Source: Vigna angularis (lineage: Eukaryota; Streptophyta; Magnoliopsida; Fabales; Fabaceae). From it: a stretch of DNA of 64,000 nucleotides. The stretch spans positions 13,425,001 to 13,489,000 of the forward strand of contig NC_068976.1 in assembly GCF_016808095.1 (NCBI RefSeq), given 5' to 3'. Positions 13,701-26,417 of this stretch are shown here, one piece after another; position 1 is the first letter of the stretch, and each line of letters starts with the position of its first letter. The notes under the pieces were generated by a model. The model did no database searches, had not been told where the DNA came from, and saw only the letters and a list, made by a program, of their open reading frames with translations. The position numbers were made by a program, and so were the translations under genes.

Positions 13701-16230
13701 TGATAGGTATGAGAATGCCGAAAACAACTGTGTTTACACATTTCGTGAGATCGTAATGAAAGAACGAGGATAGTGCTGACGCTTCAAGATGCGCTCCTTT
13801 TTTGTCCTCTTACTCTGCTTTCGACCTGTTACTCTTCCCGAGAAGACAAGTCTAATCCATGCTTTTCCTGTGGGCCCACTGTGCATAAGTGTAAATTTTT
13901 TAGAAATGGTGAACATGTACATTTTTCGGTTCATTTCTTTTTCTGTTGTATTTCACTATCCACCACTGGAGACTTTCTGACAAGTATTTTGCATCCGACC
14001 ACTGCCACCACTATCATTACCATGTGCAACGATCAACTTTGGTAGCTTGTGTCCTTTGATAATTTTTTTCTCTTCGATCATTGTACACTCTTGCCATCAC
14101 ACCCTTTGACGCTTCAGTAGTCATTCTTCTGCAAGCATGTTTGCTTTTCAGTATTTGTTGTGTCTCCAAGTGTTTTTTCTCTTTAGTAGTTGTTCCCATT
14201 TTTTTCCTCCTCTACAGTTGTTGCACTCTGAGCATTTTTTTGCTATCCTTGTTATGCTCTCCGGTAGTTGCTATGTCTTCATGAGTATTTTTGCTCTACG
14301 GTAGTAGTTGTACATTATGACCATTTGTGTCTTCTAAGTAATTTCTTGCTCTCCCGCAACTGTTATTAATAGAATTAAATCAAATTGGTTACCGAGTCTT
14401 ATGCTTTGAAAACATTTCTTTTTTCTTTTATTTATGGATCATTAGAAAGTTTGCGTAGTTTTTCCATTTTGTTTTTATTTATTATTTTGTGTGGCTTATA
14501 TAAAGGCTATGTATTGTATTGCTGAGATGCGTAAGACAATACGTAACATTCAATATTAGTTTGTTCCTTTCTCCTCTAAATAGTTTTATCAGTTATGCAC
14601 TCTGAGCATATTTTTTTACTTTCCAATAGTCACGTTGTCCTCTAACCTCTAAGTTGACCTTATAATATGACTTATCCTCTTTTGGCATCCACTATGTGCC
14701 ACCAGCTCATCAGCATTTTCACACACTCGCACCAAATTGATGTGTGAAGATTTGTCATTATTTACTTAGTCGGATCCAACAACATGTCTCCAGATCTTGT
14801 GTTGATGACATTATTTTTTATCTGAATGGGCTTGTAAGTTACAGCTTGAGAGAGTATTAAAAATAGTGTAGTTGATCATATAAATCAAATAGCTCTACTG
14901 TAGTTTAAACCAACAGAATTCATTATATGCCTTTTCAAATTTTCTCTTCTCAACAATAAGCATACGTTCCAGGTCCTGCCTGTGTAAGGATTTGAATACA
15001 AAATTCTTGATATACAGTTCGTCCATGCATATAAAATTTGGAAATTAAGCTAATGCATTTCTTCATCAGGCATTGACAGTGAGGCAAATCTATCGAATCA
15101 GTACAATGTACTGGGATGACAAGTATGGAACCCAAAGTGTGTCCAATGAGGCAAGTTTTGTTCTTAATTGATTCAAAGACAAGTACTATTGTAGTATTGT
15201 ACTTTCTTGAGAGTTCTGAACAATATATGGTAAACAGGTGGTTAGTGTAATGAGAGAAATTGTCAGCAAGGACAATCAGAACCTGACCTCAAATTCCTTC
15301 TTATTGGATGACGATCTGAGGTACACTACCTTCTCCCATCTAAGTTCTTTTTCACTTGTAGCATTGTATGAATCAATACGATTGATTTCCTTGCTTCTGT
15401 GTTTTTCTGGCCAGTTCTTACTTGAATGGGACTTCTGAGTCTTATTCCAGTTCTTTTAATTGAAATTATAATACCGAGAAAAGGCAAGGTCTTCTTTTAC
15501 GTTTTTTTATAAAAATGGATACTTCTTTTTTACCAGCTATTTTATCGTTAAATGAAGCTTAATATGTATGCCAAGCAGCACAACTCTTATCTGGTGTACT
15601 TTGCAGTTCAGTCGGTTGCATTTTTACTTCTTGCCGAATAAGCCAAAATATTTGTCTTGTAGTTTATTTAGAATTTTCAATTGAGTACTGTGACAGTCAT
15701 GGACGCTAAAATCTAATGCTTATCAGAATTACTGGCTCTTAGACATTTCCTATACTTGACCCCGCGAGGAATAATCAAAACGAATGCACGCATAACAAAA
15801 TGCTGATGTGGCGTGTTGGGAGAGAGAGAAATATGGACTTTATTCAATTCAGTTAGAATAAAGAGGAGGAAAGTATGCTGGTCATTGACCGCACCTACAA
15901 CTTCAAAATTAAAATATATGGATAAATTTGCGCTACTCTACAACTTCAAAATTAAGATGTAAACCTGCATATAGGTCGTGCATATTACAAAAAAAAAATT
16001 GCGGGTGTGATTCCTTACACATTCGGAAATGGAAATTTAAAATTGCACCAAATTAGTGATAAGGAACTGTATTTTGTCTTATTTAACCTTATTGTTTTTG
16101 CTGCAGCATTCCTTTCTCTGCTGAAGACATAGATATGGCTATCCCTGCCATAGATCTTGATGAGATTCATCTTCCAGAATTTGTGTCCGAATATTCCTGT
16201 GCTCAGTTTCTTATTTCACATCAGAAGTAA
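1767..16230 (+). CDS. Class XI myosin heavy chain, 3' part (IQ motifs, coiled coil, globular tail)
   Basis: Plant class XI myosins are actin motors that move organelles and drive cytoplasmic streaming; the tail binds cargo. Nineteen exons with consistent phases: 1767-1972, 3184-3303, 3393-3491, 3912-4133, 5252-5391, 5500-5611, 5736-5783, 5865-5954, 6881-7051, 7225-7377, 8350-8526, 9857-9997, 12542-12612, 12721-12820, 12889-12945, 13034-13090, 15070-15150, 15238-15320, 16107-16230. They encode 749 residues ending at TAA 16228-16230. The first two exons carry IQ repeats ([47 protein letters not shown]). Exons 3-6 form a coiled coil ([16 protein letters not shown]). The rest is the globular tail with the dilute-type core ([72 protein letters not shown]). 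The motor head must lie upstream of the window. The intron after 15150 begins GC rather than GT. The XI subgroup is not resolved. Confidence 0.93.
9340..9720 (-). other. Possible transposon-derived segment in a myosin intron
   Basis: This part of the 1.3 kb intron between the exons ending 8526 and starting 9857 has a more even base composition than its surroundings. On the minus strand it reads a 72-residue open frame (9705-9487) with a gag-like mix of residues ([18 protein letters not shown]). I do not recognise the family and see no terminal repeats, so the transposon reading is only a suggestion. Confidence 0.25.
10776..10979. mobile_element. MITE-like inverted-repeat element in a myosin intron
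   Basis: The left end (TTTGGACAGACTTCTTCATA, from about 10777) and the reverse complement of the right end (GTTTGAACAAACTTCTCCATA, ending about 10979) match at most positions over roughly 25 bases. The interior is AT-rich and non-coding. About 205 bases long, inside the intron 9998-12541. No clear target duplication was found. A similar sequence (TAAGCTAAAATTAGCTTATG) lies in a FAP2 intron near 33450-33570. Confidence 0.5.
12060..12350. repeat. Dispersed repeat, copy 1 (AAGAAGTGGACTTTAA family)
   Basis: Starts with TTAAGAAGTGGACTTTAAGC near 12060, contains a 'GTAAAGTGAAGTTTGGAC' block, a 'TAGATGTGGGATTTTAATCACACTCCC' type block and an AACAAACAACAAATTTGCTA block, and begins again with TTAAGAAGTGAATTTTAAGC at about 12313. 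The same order of blocks occurs at 22378-22760. It lies in the myosin intron 9998-12541. Family name unknown; the pattern is typical of an interspersed repeat common in legumes. Confidence 0.6.
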
Positions 16231-17663
16231 GTGGTCTACGATTTCATGATCGCAACAACTGACTGTGGTTGACAGTTTGGTTCAATATTTCGTCTCTGGA
16301 TTTTGATGAGAATGCTAATACGGTATCTACATTGGAAACACAAGTTTCTCTCACGTTCCAGTGTGCGCTTGCTGTATATGATGCCACAGATAGATGAGTG
16401 ATTATCTTGGTTGATTGTAATCTCCCCCTCTAAATTACATATTCAACCAACGTTTTGTAATTACCCGTAGTATATAGATGACACTGCAAGCCTCTATTAT
16501 TTTGGCTCCCACCCACTTAGTTATATTTATTATTGATTTGATGTTCTATTTTATGTAGGTATGCAATTGTAACTAGGCTATGACCAAAATTAAATTTCAT
16601 TCATTCATGTAAATATTAACACCATTTAATGTTGCCCATTCGAGTTCTAAATTTAGTTTCACCTTGAGCAATTTGTTTGTGTTTTGAAGCACGGTGCGGA
16701 ATTTCGTGCCATAAATGCCACTAATTAAACCTATGTAAAGGGCATGATTTTAATCCAATTGGAATGGAGATGATCATTGTTTTGGTTCTGGTTTGATTAT
16801 TGCGTAAATTGGCAGCGAAAGCACACAATTAGTTCCTTTTTTCAATTTTACTTCCTGTATAAGAAACATATAAGGTTAATCCATCCTTTATCTTGTGGTG
16901 GTTTATATTTTTCGAACTTTTGCCAAAATGAAAGAAGAAAATTTGTGGTACTTTAATTTAATATAGCTTAATATTCTTTACATATTTGTGCTCAATTTTC
17001 ATTATTACACAACGCCACAAGTAATGGAAACAATAATAGAAATCAAATGAATTAGTTGCCATTCATCCTACTTTAAAATATTTATGCCTCGCTACCAATA
17101 CTAGTAGTCAAAATGGTGATTTTAAAGGTTACGTATAGGCTGTAAAGTTCAAAATTTAAGAACATATATTTCAAACAAAAAATCAAATTCAAAAAGAACA
17201 ATTTGTGACTGTACATTTAATAATTGAAAAATAAAATATTTAAAGAACCGAGGCCATTACTACAAGATGTTTCTTTTGGTTTCAACTTTCTATAAAATTG
17301 GCAATGCCACGAAAAAAATTTATGTTAAGTTTTTTTCAAGGGTTGGTAATTGCCCTTTGTCACTTTGGCCTTTGATCGTTCTGTCACAATTCCAAGTACG
17401 AAGTTTTAAGATGACCATTAACTATGATATATGTGTTGATTTACCATTATTACCAAAGTGGGAAGCAGAAATGGGAAGCAGAAGAGGGAAGCGTCAGTGC
17501 TCTGAGGGCAATCCACATCATATCCTACTGAAGTTAGTTTGAAGATATCGTACGCAAAGACATGTTTTCTTAACAACTTGTTTCCTCCAACAAATAGGAG
17601 AGCAAGACATTCATTGAAATAAATAACCTAAATAGTAATGATAACACAGCTTTGTTGTCATCT
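16231..17663. other. Intergenic region between convergent genes
   Basis: AT-rich DNA between the myosin stop and the OXS3-like stop. It should hold the 3' UTRs of both genes. No coding, RNA or transposon feature recognised; the short open frames here have no supportable identity. Confidence 0.6.
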
Positions 17664-19191
17664 TTATGATGGATGAGCTGTTTTATTCCCGATGGAGGTA
17701 CTCGAAATCTTCATGGTTGCAGCAATGGCACAATGCTGCTGTAGATCAGCCAGGGAAAACGATCTCCAGGAAGAGAGATTTTGCAGCGAAGGAGACGATG
17801 GGTATGCACCAGAAGCCACTCCATTTCTCGGATGAAGAGGTGGTAGTAATGATAACGATGAGGACGATGGTATCGAGTTTGAGCTGGAACCAGAGTCTTC
17901 ACTTGTAATGCTACTATTGCTCTCAGAATTATTCATGGCAACAGCAAAAGCCAGAGTGCTCCTACTCAAACTGATTGGTCTCTTGCAAATACCACCACCA
18001 CTAAATCTTAGAGGGTAGCTTCGATTCTTGTCCAAAGCGTGATTCAATGCCATAAAACTCCTACGCCTCCTGCTGTAAGCATTCTCTGGCTTTGCAATGT
18101 CTTTCACTGAGGGGGAAGATGCAGCATCAGCCAGGGTGGTGAATGACTTTGACTTGCCATTATAAAACTTTGAGATGCTTCTCCTGACAACCACAACTAA
18201 TTCATTAATTCCAAACATCATTTGAAATAAGACAAACAACAGATAGATGAAATGTAAGCAACCAGACATTTGTCACATTAAAATTATTTGAAACAGGCTA
18301 CGTTGAGGGAATGTTTGGTCTCTAGTACCTAAGAAAAAGGGCTTTCGACAAACAAACAATTTGGCCATTTCCATACACGAGAGATCTCCAATAACTTTTT
18401 CCTTTTATACCTAAATCTACAGATGCACCTAAAACATAACCCACTCAAAAGGGCATTCAAGTTAAATAGAAATTGTCTTGTTTAGGACAACTACAAGTGA
18501 CCTAAAGTGTTCTAAGAACACCATTTCAAAATCTTACAACAATTTCATGGAAGACCAGATTCAAATCCAACACCCAAAGACGCAGAAACTCAATGGACAA
18601 AGAAGAAAACAAATCAATACAACTGACAGTTTGGCATCCCAGTTCAACTATTTTCCCACAAAAAATGAACATTTCCAACTACTCATCTTCACCTTCAGCT
18701 CAATATATTTTTATCTTATTTCTCCTATTTTTATTATATAGATCACTACTCTCTATTTTTCTTTTCTTCCTTCCCATCTCTCCTATTCCCATTCCAATTT
18801 GGGTGGATGCTTATCATCTCAGAAAAGAAAACAATAAGCATACAAATGAATCCACTTAACAAAGCAAACAAAAAAAAAACTAATATTATAAAAATAAAAA
18901 AGAAGGATCTAAATCTAGTATCATTGGAAGAAAAAAAAGCACCGATCAAAAAAGAAAAAAAAAAGACACGGACATGTAGTTTTACCTTATTGGAAGAACC
19001 TCTTCCAAAGTTTCCATAGCATGCAAAGGTCCACGGTAGGCACTTTCCACCTCGTTTTCTCCTCCCTCCACAGATCTCTCCGAAGACACGTCGCTGTTCC
19101 TCCCGATCGACGACGACGACGACGTACTACACTCCTCCGCCGCCGCACCTCCCCCCGGCGCGTCCAACAATACGGCGCGTGTCATCATCAT
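17664..19191 (-). CDS. OXIDATIVE STRESS 3 (OXS3)-like protein
   Basis: Two exons on the minus strand: 19191-18986 (206 nt) and 18183-17664 (520 nt), joined by an 802-bp GT-AG intron (donor at 18985-18984, acceptor AG at 18185-18184) that splits an Arg codon; total 241 aa. The start is the first of three consecutive ATGs (MMMTRAVLL). Exon 1 ends in the family block SSSSSIGRNSDVSSERS, then ESAYRGPLHAMETLEEVLPIR. Exon 2 continues RSISKFYNGKSKSFTTLADA, then VKDIAKPENAYSRRRR, a Ser-rich stretch and PWRSFSL-like SSWRSFSLADL. In Arabidopsis, OXS3 family proteins are nuclear, chromatin-associated stress-tolerance factors; family assignment is from these motifs. The gene converges on the myosin gene. 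Upstream frame extension into poly-Ser/Leu comes from a GA repeat and is not credible as coding. Confidence 0.88.
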
Positions 19192-19233
19192 CAACTCGCC
19201 AAAGAGAAACAAGAACAAAAAACCAACCCAACA

Positions 19234-19287
<54 letters not shown>
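19234..19287. repeat. (GA)n/(CT)n microsatellite in OXS3-like 5' leader
   Basis: About 27 GA units on the plus strand, read as CT on the gene's strand, 43 bases upstream of the OXS3-like ATG. This is the likely 5' UTR or core promoter. CT-rich leaders are common in plant promoters, so a regulatory effect is possible but not shown. Confidence 0.9.
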
Positions 19288-19289
<2 letters not shown>

Positions 19290-19329
19290 TTGGAAATGGA
19301 ATGGATAGACACAAGCACACGACATAGCA

Positions 19330-20200
19330 ATCTTTATAGATTGTTGGCGTATTTATAATTTCGGCAAGAAAAACTGAAAAGGTAATTGGCTTCTAGACTC
19401 TTACGTGTTTCTTTCTTTATTTTTTTTTAAGGTTAAAAATGTTGTGGATAAGGTTTGGAACAACGTTGTATGAATTGTTTTGGGTTTTTGTATTATTTTT
19501 TATGTTACTTGGCCTTATCCTCTTCTTCCACTTCAAGATAACAAAACGTTTTCTTTTTTTTCTTACTTGGAAATGAGCTGTAAATTTCTACCCAACGGCT
19601 TCATAAGCCTCTTATCTACAAAGTCAAACACCTTTTTCTTAATTTACATACTTTTTTTTCATAAATCGTTAAGGATTCATTACCTGACTTTAATTTTCGT
19701 ATTTTAAAAATTTTATAATTTTCATCCAATTCTCTATTTTTCATGCCGTTATTGTGTTTGTTTTGGACTAATTAAGTTCTAAATTTAACCCGTTCTTTCT
19801 TTTTATAGTATTGTTAAAATACTTAAATATAGGTGGATGTGTGAATATGAAACTCAAATTATTAAAAAGAAGTTATGATAATCGCATATTGGGAATTAAA
19901 AGATGGTTAAAGTTATAATTTTCTTAGTTATTAACTAAATTTCATGAAAATTATTTGGTCCATTTGAAATTGAGTTTAAAATTGTTAAATAAAGTTTTGA
20001 GTTTAATTTTTCAAAGATAACAAAATTTAATTAGAAAATGAATATACGAGGGGTTTTTGTATAGGAAGTGTGTATTGATAAATTCATATAAATTTTTGAA
20101 TTTTTAAAACAAAATTAATAAAAAAATTATTCAGATTGCTGAGGATTATATTATGTTCAATATTACAAAAATATCATATAATGTCATTGTTTTTTGTCTT
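19330..20200. other. OXS3-like upstream intergenic region
   Basis: AT-rich DNA expected to include the promoter of the OXS3-like gene. No confident TATA box, transcription start or transposon boundary assigned. Confidence 0.5.
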
Positions 20201-20214
20201 TCACGTTGGATTTG

Positions 20215-21190
20215 AGATCAACATCCACGTCGAATTTAAAAAATTAAATTCGACGTTAATCAGATTGACATCGAATTTTGTTAATATTCGACATTAAGCA
20301 ATTTTTTTTTAAATAATTGTAATTATTTTTTACAACTCTAGAAAACCTGAAAAGTAAAAAAACAACAAATTTCAGTTTTTGGTATTTTATAAAGCATGAA
20401 CTATGAACGTGTAGTATAGTATCAACAACAAACAACAATAACAAACAACAAACAAGTTCAATCAAACAATAACAACAACAAACAAGTTCAACCAAATAAC
20501 AACAAAAAACAACAACAAACAAGTTCAACAAATAAGTTCTTCAAAACAAAAACGAAAACGAAAATTAACCTTCAAAAGGTGGGTTCGTCGGAATAAAGTG
20601 TTTTCATCAGTGAGAGAGAAAGCATAATGCGCTTATGAAGAACAAGAACATGAAAATAATCGGTCAAAACAACGAAAATTATACATAAAGTAGTTAATTA
20701 ACATGCATTTATATCAAATGAATGAAAGATTACATGTGATGGTCGTGAAACTTCGTTCGAGAAAAAGTTTGAGAAGAGGAGAGGATCTTGTGCGCTAAGA
20801 TAAAGTGAATGAATTTTCAATCTCCCGCTCAAATTAAAAAGGATAAACTTTTGGTTGACAAATAATACGTTGAAGCTCCTACAAAATTATACGTCGAAGC
20901 CCTTACAGAATTCGACGTATTATTTGTTGTTTAAAAGAAAAAAGAAAAATGAATTAAAAAGGGTGACTCTTTGGCTTCTGACCGACAAATATTACGTCGA
21001 ACCCCTACAGGATTCGACGTACTATTGGTGGTTCAAAAGAAAGAAGAAAGATAATGACGCATTGGTTTAAATAATTACCATCATAGAACGTCGAATTGAA
21101 TGGGGGTTCGACGTTCTACAATTGCATTTATTTACAAAAATGTCACCGGTCATTTTTAACGTTGGTTATTCCGTGGTTGGACGTTGAACG
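20215..21190. repeat. Cluster of ACGTCGAA/TTCGACGT inverted repeats
   Basis: At least four hairpin-capable palindromes share the 8-mer ACGTCGAA and its complement: 20230-20259 (arms ACGTCGAATTTAA around AAAA), 20870-20925, 20995-21023 and 21089-21120. The second and third share CAAATAATACGT-like outer arms and a CCCYTACAGRATTCGACGT core. Between them lies a degenerate AAC-rich tract (20425-20530). Dense short inverted motifs resemble the subterminal regions of CACTA-type or other DNA transposons, but no matching termini or target duplication were found. Confidence 0.6.
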
Positions 21191-21702
21191 TGTGACGTTA
21201 TATGTTGTTTTTGCACTAATGCTGGTAACATATTGCATTTTGATGTAGAATATATTTAAAAGTAATTATCTAATCAATATTTATATAACTATTTATATAA
21301 GAAAATCATATTTTTGGAATTTACCAAAAACACCTAGTATGATATAATGACATATGTCTAGTTTTTTTTTAGTCATTCGTTCGTTCAACTCCTTTTTCCA
21401 TTTAATTTTTTTTGCTTCTTTTTATTTTTTTAACTTACATTACTAAACCCTAAATCTTTCATGTTCTTATTTAGTTATCATGATCTTGAAGTTTAGGTTC
21501 AATATGCATTATTAGGTTCCAACTTCTTCTTTTGCAAAGTTTGTTCTTCTATTTTTTTTAGTATCAATTTGAAGGTACAAGTCTTCTTTAATTACATTTC
21601 TTTTTATCTCATGATTATGAAAGAAATTGTTTTAGCTTGTTAGTATGTTGTCTTTCTTAGTTTCGTTTTTTAGTTTTCATAGTAAAGATTTTTAGCTATT
21701 GT

Positions 21703-21992
21703 TTGGATAGGATGGCCAGACTGATCGAGATGAACGGACTGACCGGGATGGACGAGTTGACTAGGATGGATCAGGTTAATTGGATGGCAAGGATGGACAA
21801 GTTGATAGAATGGTCGAGATTGAACGGGTTGACCGATCTAGCCAGGCTAGCCTGGATGGCCAGGATGGACGATATGACTAGATGGTCGAGATGGATGATA
21901 TGATCGGTTAGACGAAATGGATAGGTTGACGAGATATCAAGATGGACAATATGAACGGGTTGACGAGATGACTAGGCTGACAACTGGACAGG
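21703..21992. repeat. Degenerate GGATGGAC minisatellite, block 1
   Basis: Roughly 290 bases built from diverged units of about 10-14 bases of the form GAC-(C/G)GG-ATGGAC-(A/G)(A/G)(G/A)-(T/C)T. The strand is strongly G+A-rich and is open in one frame only because the units rarely contain stops. It is the same sequence type as the block at 23420-23990. Confidence 0.8.
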
Positions 21993-22377
21993 TAGGATTC
22001 CAAAATCTATGAGCATAGTCTTGGCTTTCTGACCGTGACCATGTTTATGAAATTGAAAAATTCAAGAAAGTGTGCAGCTTTTTTATGACTTGAAATCTTC
22101 ATCAGTAAATGCTTTTTGCTTTTTGATTGGAAATGAATGTATTAATGAAATGTAAGTATTAGTTGCTTCCATTTTGGTGTTTTATTAAGCATGTGTTTTT
22201 GTTATATATGTATTTTTTGTTTCAATTTATTTTGTGAATTATTTCTTGGTATTGAGGATTTTGTTTTTGTGTCAGACATTGATATTTTGTTGCGACAGTG
22301 ATTGATTTAAGAATGTGAAAATGTTCTTTTAGCTTTTGCCTTTATGAAAGACTTTAACAATGACTTTGATACCATGT

Positions 22378-22760
22378 TAAGAAGTAGACTTTAAACCAAA
22401 CTCAATCCCATAAAAACGGTTTGTAAGATGAGGTTTGCACCCACATGTATACTCTAAATTAGCCTTATCTTTAGTCGATGTGAGATTTTCAACACACTCC
22501 TCTCGCACTGAGGTATATACATCTCGTGCGAGGGATTAGACATTAATGGATAGTCCAATAGCAAGTGGAACAATGTGCCCAACAAAAAACAAATTTTACT
22601 AGGATAGACTCTAACAATGGCTTTGATAAAGAAGTGGACTTTAAACCTAACTCAACTCCACAAAACTGGTTTGTAAAGTGGGGTTTGCACCAACATATAT
22701 ATATATATACTTTAAGTTGATCTTATTTCTAGTCAATGTGGAACTTCCAACATAGCTTAT
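22378..22760. repeat. Dispersed repeat, copies 2 and 3 in tandem (AAGAAGTRGACTTTAAACC family)
   Basis: Two consecutive copies start at about 22379 and 22627 (period about 248). Each begins AAGAAGTRGACTTTAAACC and continues with an AACTCAA(T/C) block, GGTTTGTAA and GGTTTGCACC. The first has a full-length interior including TAGTCGATGTGAGATTTTCA and GGAACAATGTGCCCAACAA; the second is truncated after TAGTCAATGTGGAACTTCCA. The copies are related to the repeat at 12060-12350. Confidence 0.65.
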
Positions 22761-23419
22761 GTTAGATTGAAATGTTGTTATAATGGTGAGGTATTTTGTT
22801 ATTGATGAGTGTTGGTTGATTGTTAGAGACATTTTGTTTATAATTGTTTCCTCCCTCACTCATTAGTGTCCTTAATGAACTTATTTATTTCTTATCCTTT
22901 GACAAAGTTATATCTGAAACATGTTTGCAAGTTTTAAGCTATCATGTCTCTCCCTATGGTGATGATATTTATGTTTTATTATTAATAGTTCATTAATATT
23001 TACTACACTATGGCTCTTCATGCATTTTTTGGTTATGAACCACATTCAATTTTGTCATTGAAGTTATTGCATAAGTTGACAACACATGTTTTGTCTTTTC
23101 ATCCTTTTTTGATAATTGAAATTTTTATTCTTTTACATATAATATTATAACTAATGCCAAGTTATATTCTTTTTATTCCTTTTACGATCACTAACATGAA
23201 ATGTGGCAAGTTGACTTCCCAATAACACTATTAAGGTGAAAAACATACTATGATAGTTATGAATTCTCAATTTTGTTTCAACATGTCAGGTTGGTATCTT
23301 TCTTCTTTATACTATCTCAATTCTTCTTTCTTTTTTGTGATGGAAGAATGATCATTTTTGCTTCCTAAATTTGCATAGCTCAACTTTATGATAATATTTT
23401 AATATTGTAATTGAACACT

Positions 23420-23990
23420 AGCAGGATGAAGGAATGATCGGGATGGTCAAACTGACGAGATGGTCAGAATGGACGGGATGGACAAACTAACAGGATGACC
23501 GAGATGGATGAGTTGGTCGGGATGTACGGGCTAATGAGATGGTCAGGATTGATCGGTGACAAGATGATCAAGATGGACGAACTTACGATCTGGTCAGGCT
23601 AGTCAGGATGGACGAACTAACAGGATGAACAGGTTGGCCAATGTGGTCAGGTTGACCAATGTGGTCAGGTTGGACAGGATAACCGGGATGGACTTAATGG
23701 ACGAGCTAAGAGGATGGCTAGGATGGAAGGGATGGACATCCTGACCGAGCTAGATGGGTTGGACAGACTGATTAGGATGGATAGGCTGACTGGATGGACG
23801 GGGTGAACGGGATGGACGGACTGATGGGATAGCCGAAATGGATAGGTTAATTGACTAGACAAACTAACATGATAGACGGACTGACAAGATGACTGAAATA
23901 GACGGGCTGGCCAAGATGGACGGGCTGACAGGATGGACAAGCTAACGTGATGCCTGAGATAGACCGAACTAACGAGATGACTAAGTTGTA
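23420..23990. repeat. Degenerate GGATGGAC minisatellite, block 2
   Basis: About 570 bases of diverged 10-14 base units (GATGGACGG, GACAGGATGG, GACCGAGATGGA variants). It is 1.4 kb from block 1, with non-repetitive AT-rich DNA and the dispersed repeat between. The short minus-strand open frame here (Ser/Pro/Ile-rich) is a by-product of the repeat. Confidence 0.8.
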
Positions 23991-23999
23991 AAGAATAAG

Positions 24000-25393
<1,394 letters not shown>

Positions 25394-26417
25394 ATGAAAA
25401 TAAGTCAAGTAAATGAAAATAAAATATATTCAAAAAATAACGAAGCTCAAAATAGTTTGAATTATTTTTAAACAAAATTTTAAGTATATATTTACTTTTA
25501 GGATTTATTTTCATGTATTTTATTAATTTTATCGGGACCATAAAGAAATAGACTTTGAGTATTATTGTTGGAAGAAACTTTACTCCATGGAACAAGTCTC
25601 GTCCATGTATTACAAGGAAACAGAGATTCAATAAATATACAAAAAATGAAGAAACTCAAGAATCTATTCCTTCCAAAACAAGGAAATTCTTGTCTGAAAA
25701 GCACGTTCCAAAATTTCCAATTTTTTTTTTATTTTAGAAATTTAATTCTATATATTTTTTATTTGTGGAATATAACGTTGGATGCAGTGACGTAGGAATG
25801 AGATAAGGTGGTGAGAGTTGAAGCTTATCCACAACAACGATAAAAGTGAGGTGGGGTCCACATTTCTACAAATTTAATGATTCCTAAGATAGAGAAAAAT
25901 ATTTGACACGTAGTGAAATAAGCTTTTAAGAGAATACAAGTTTTACATTTTAAGGTATGTTTTTTAAATACATTATATATTATTAATTATTATCTTGTTG
26001 TTACTTTTTTAATTTGCATACTATTAATTTAATATGTGACTATAATTACACGGTCAAATTATAAAATATTAAAATATAAACTTTACGTTGGTATAACTTA
26101 TTCTAATGTATAATTTTGATATAGAGATTAATAATGTAAAAAGTTTTTATATAAAAGATAGATTAAGTTTGAAAATATGAGTTATAAGTTAATTGTTTAA
26201 TATAGCATCTAATGTTGAGTCATAATTAAGACGGTAAATTTAAAAGGGGAATAGAAAATATTGTAAAAAGAAAAAAAAAATAGGAGGAGAAAGTGACACG
26301 AAGGTGAAGGACAGAGAATACACATCATTTCATGATATTGTTTTTAGAGTGTTAGCTTCCTCCACCACCACCAAATACTCATTCCACCACCCCATACTTA
26401 ATTTGCTCTTCCTATAA

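Noticed and set aside
13734..14284. Several short frames on both strands in a myosin intron
   Set aside because: They fall within the 1.98 kb intron 13091-15069 and have no conserved features.
18982..19330. Minus-strand open frames with poly-Ser/Leu N-termini
   Set aside because: Upstream part is translation of the CT microsatellite. The OXS3-like start was set at the MMM at 19191, which begins the conserved protein.
21703..21903. 66-codon plus-strand frame
   Set aside because: Repeat-derived from the GGATGGAC minisatellite; no family motif.
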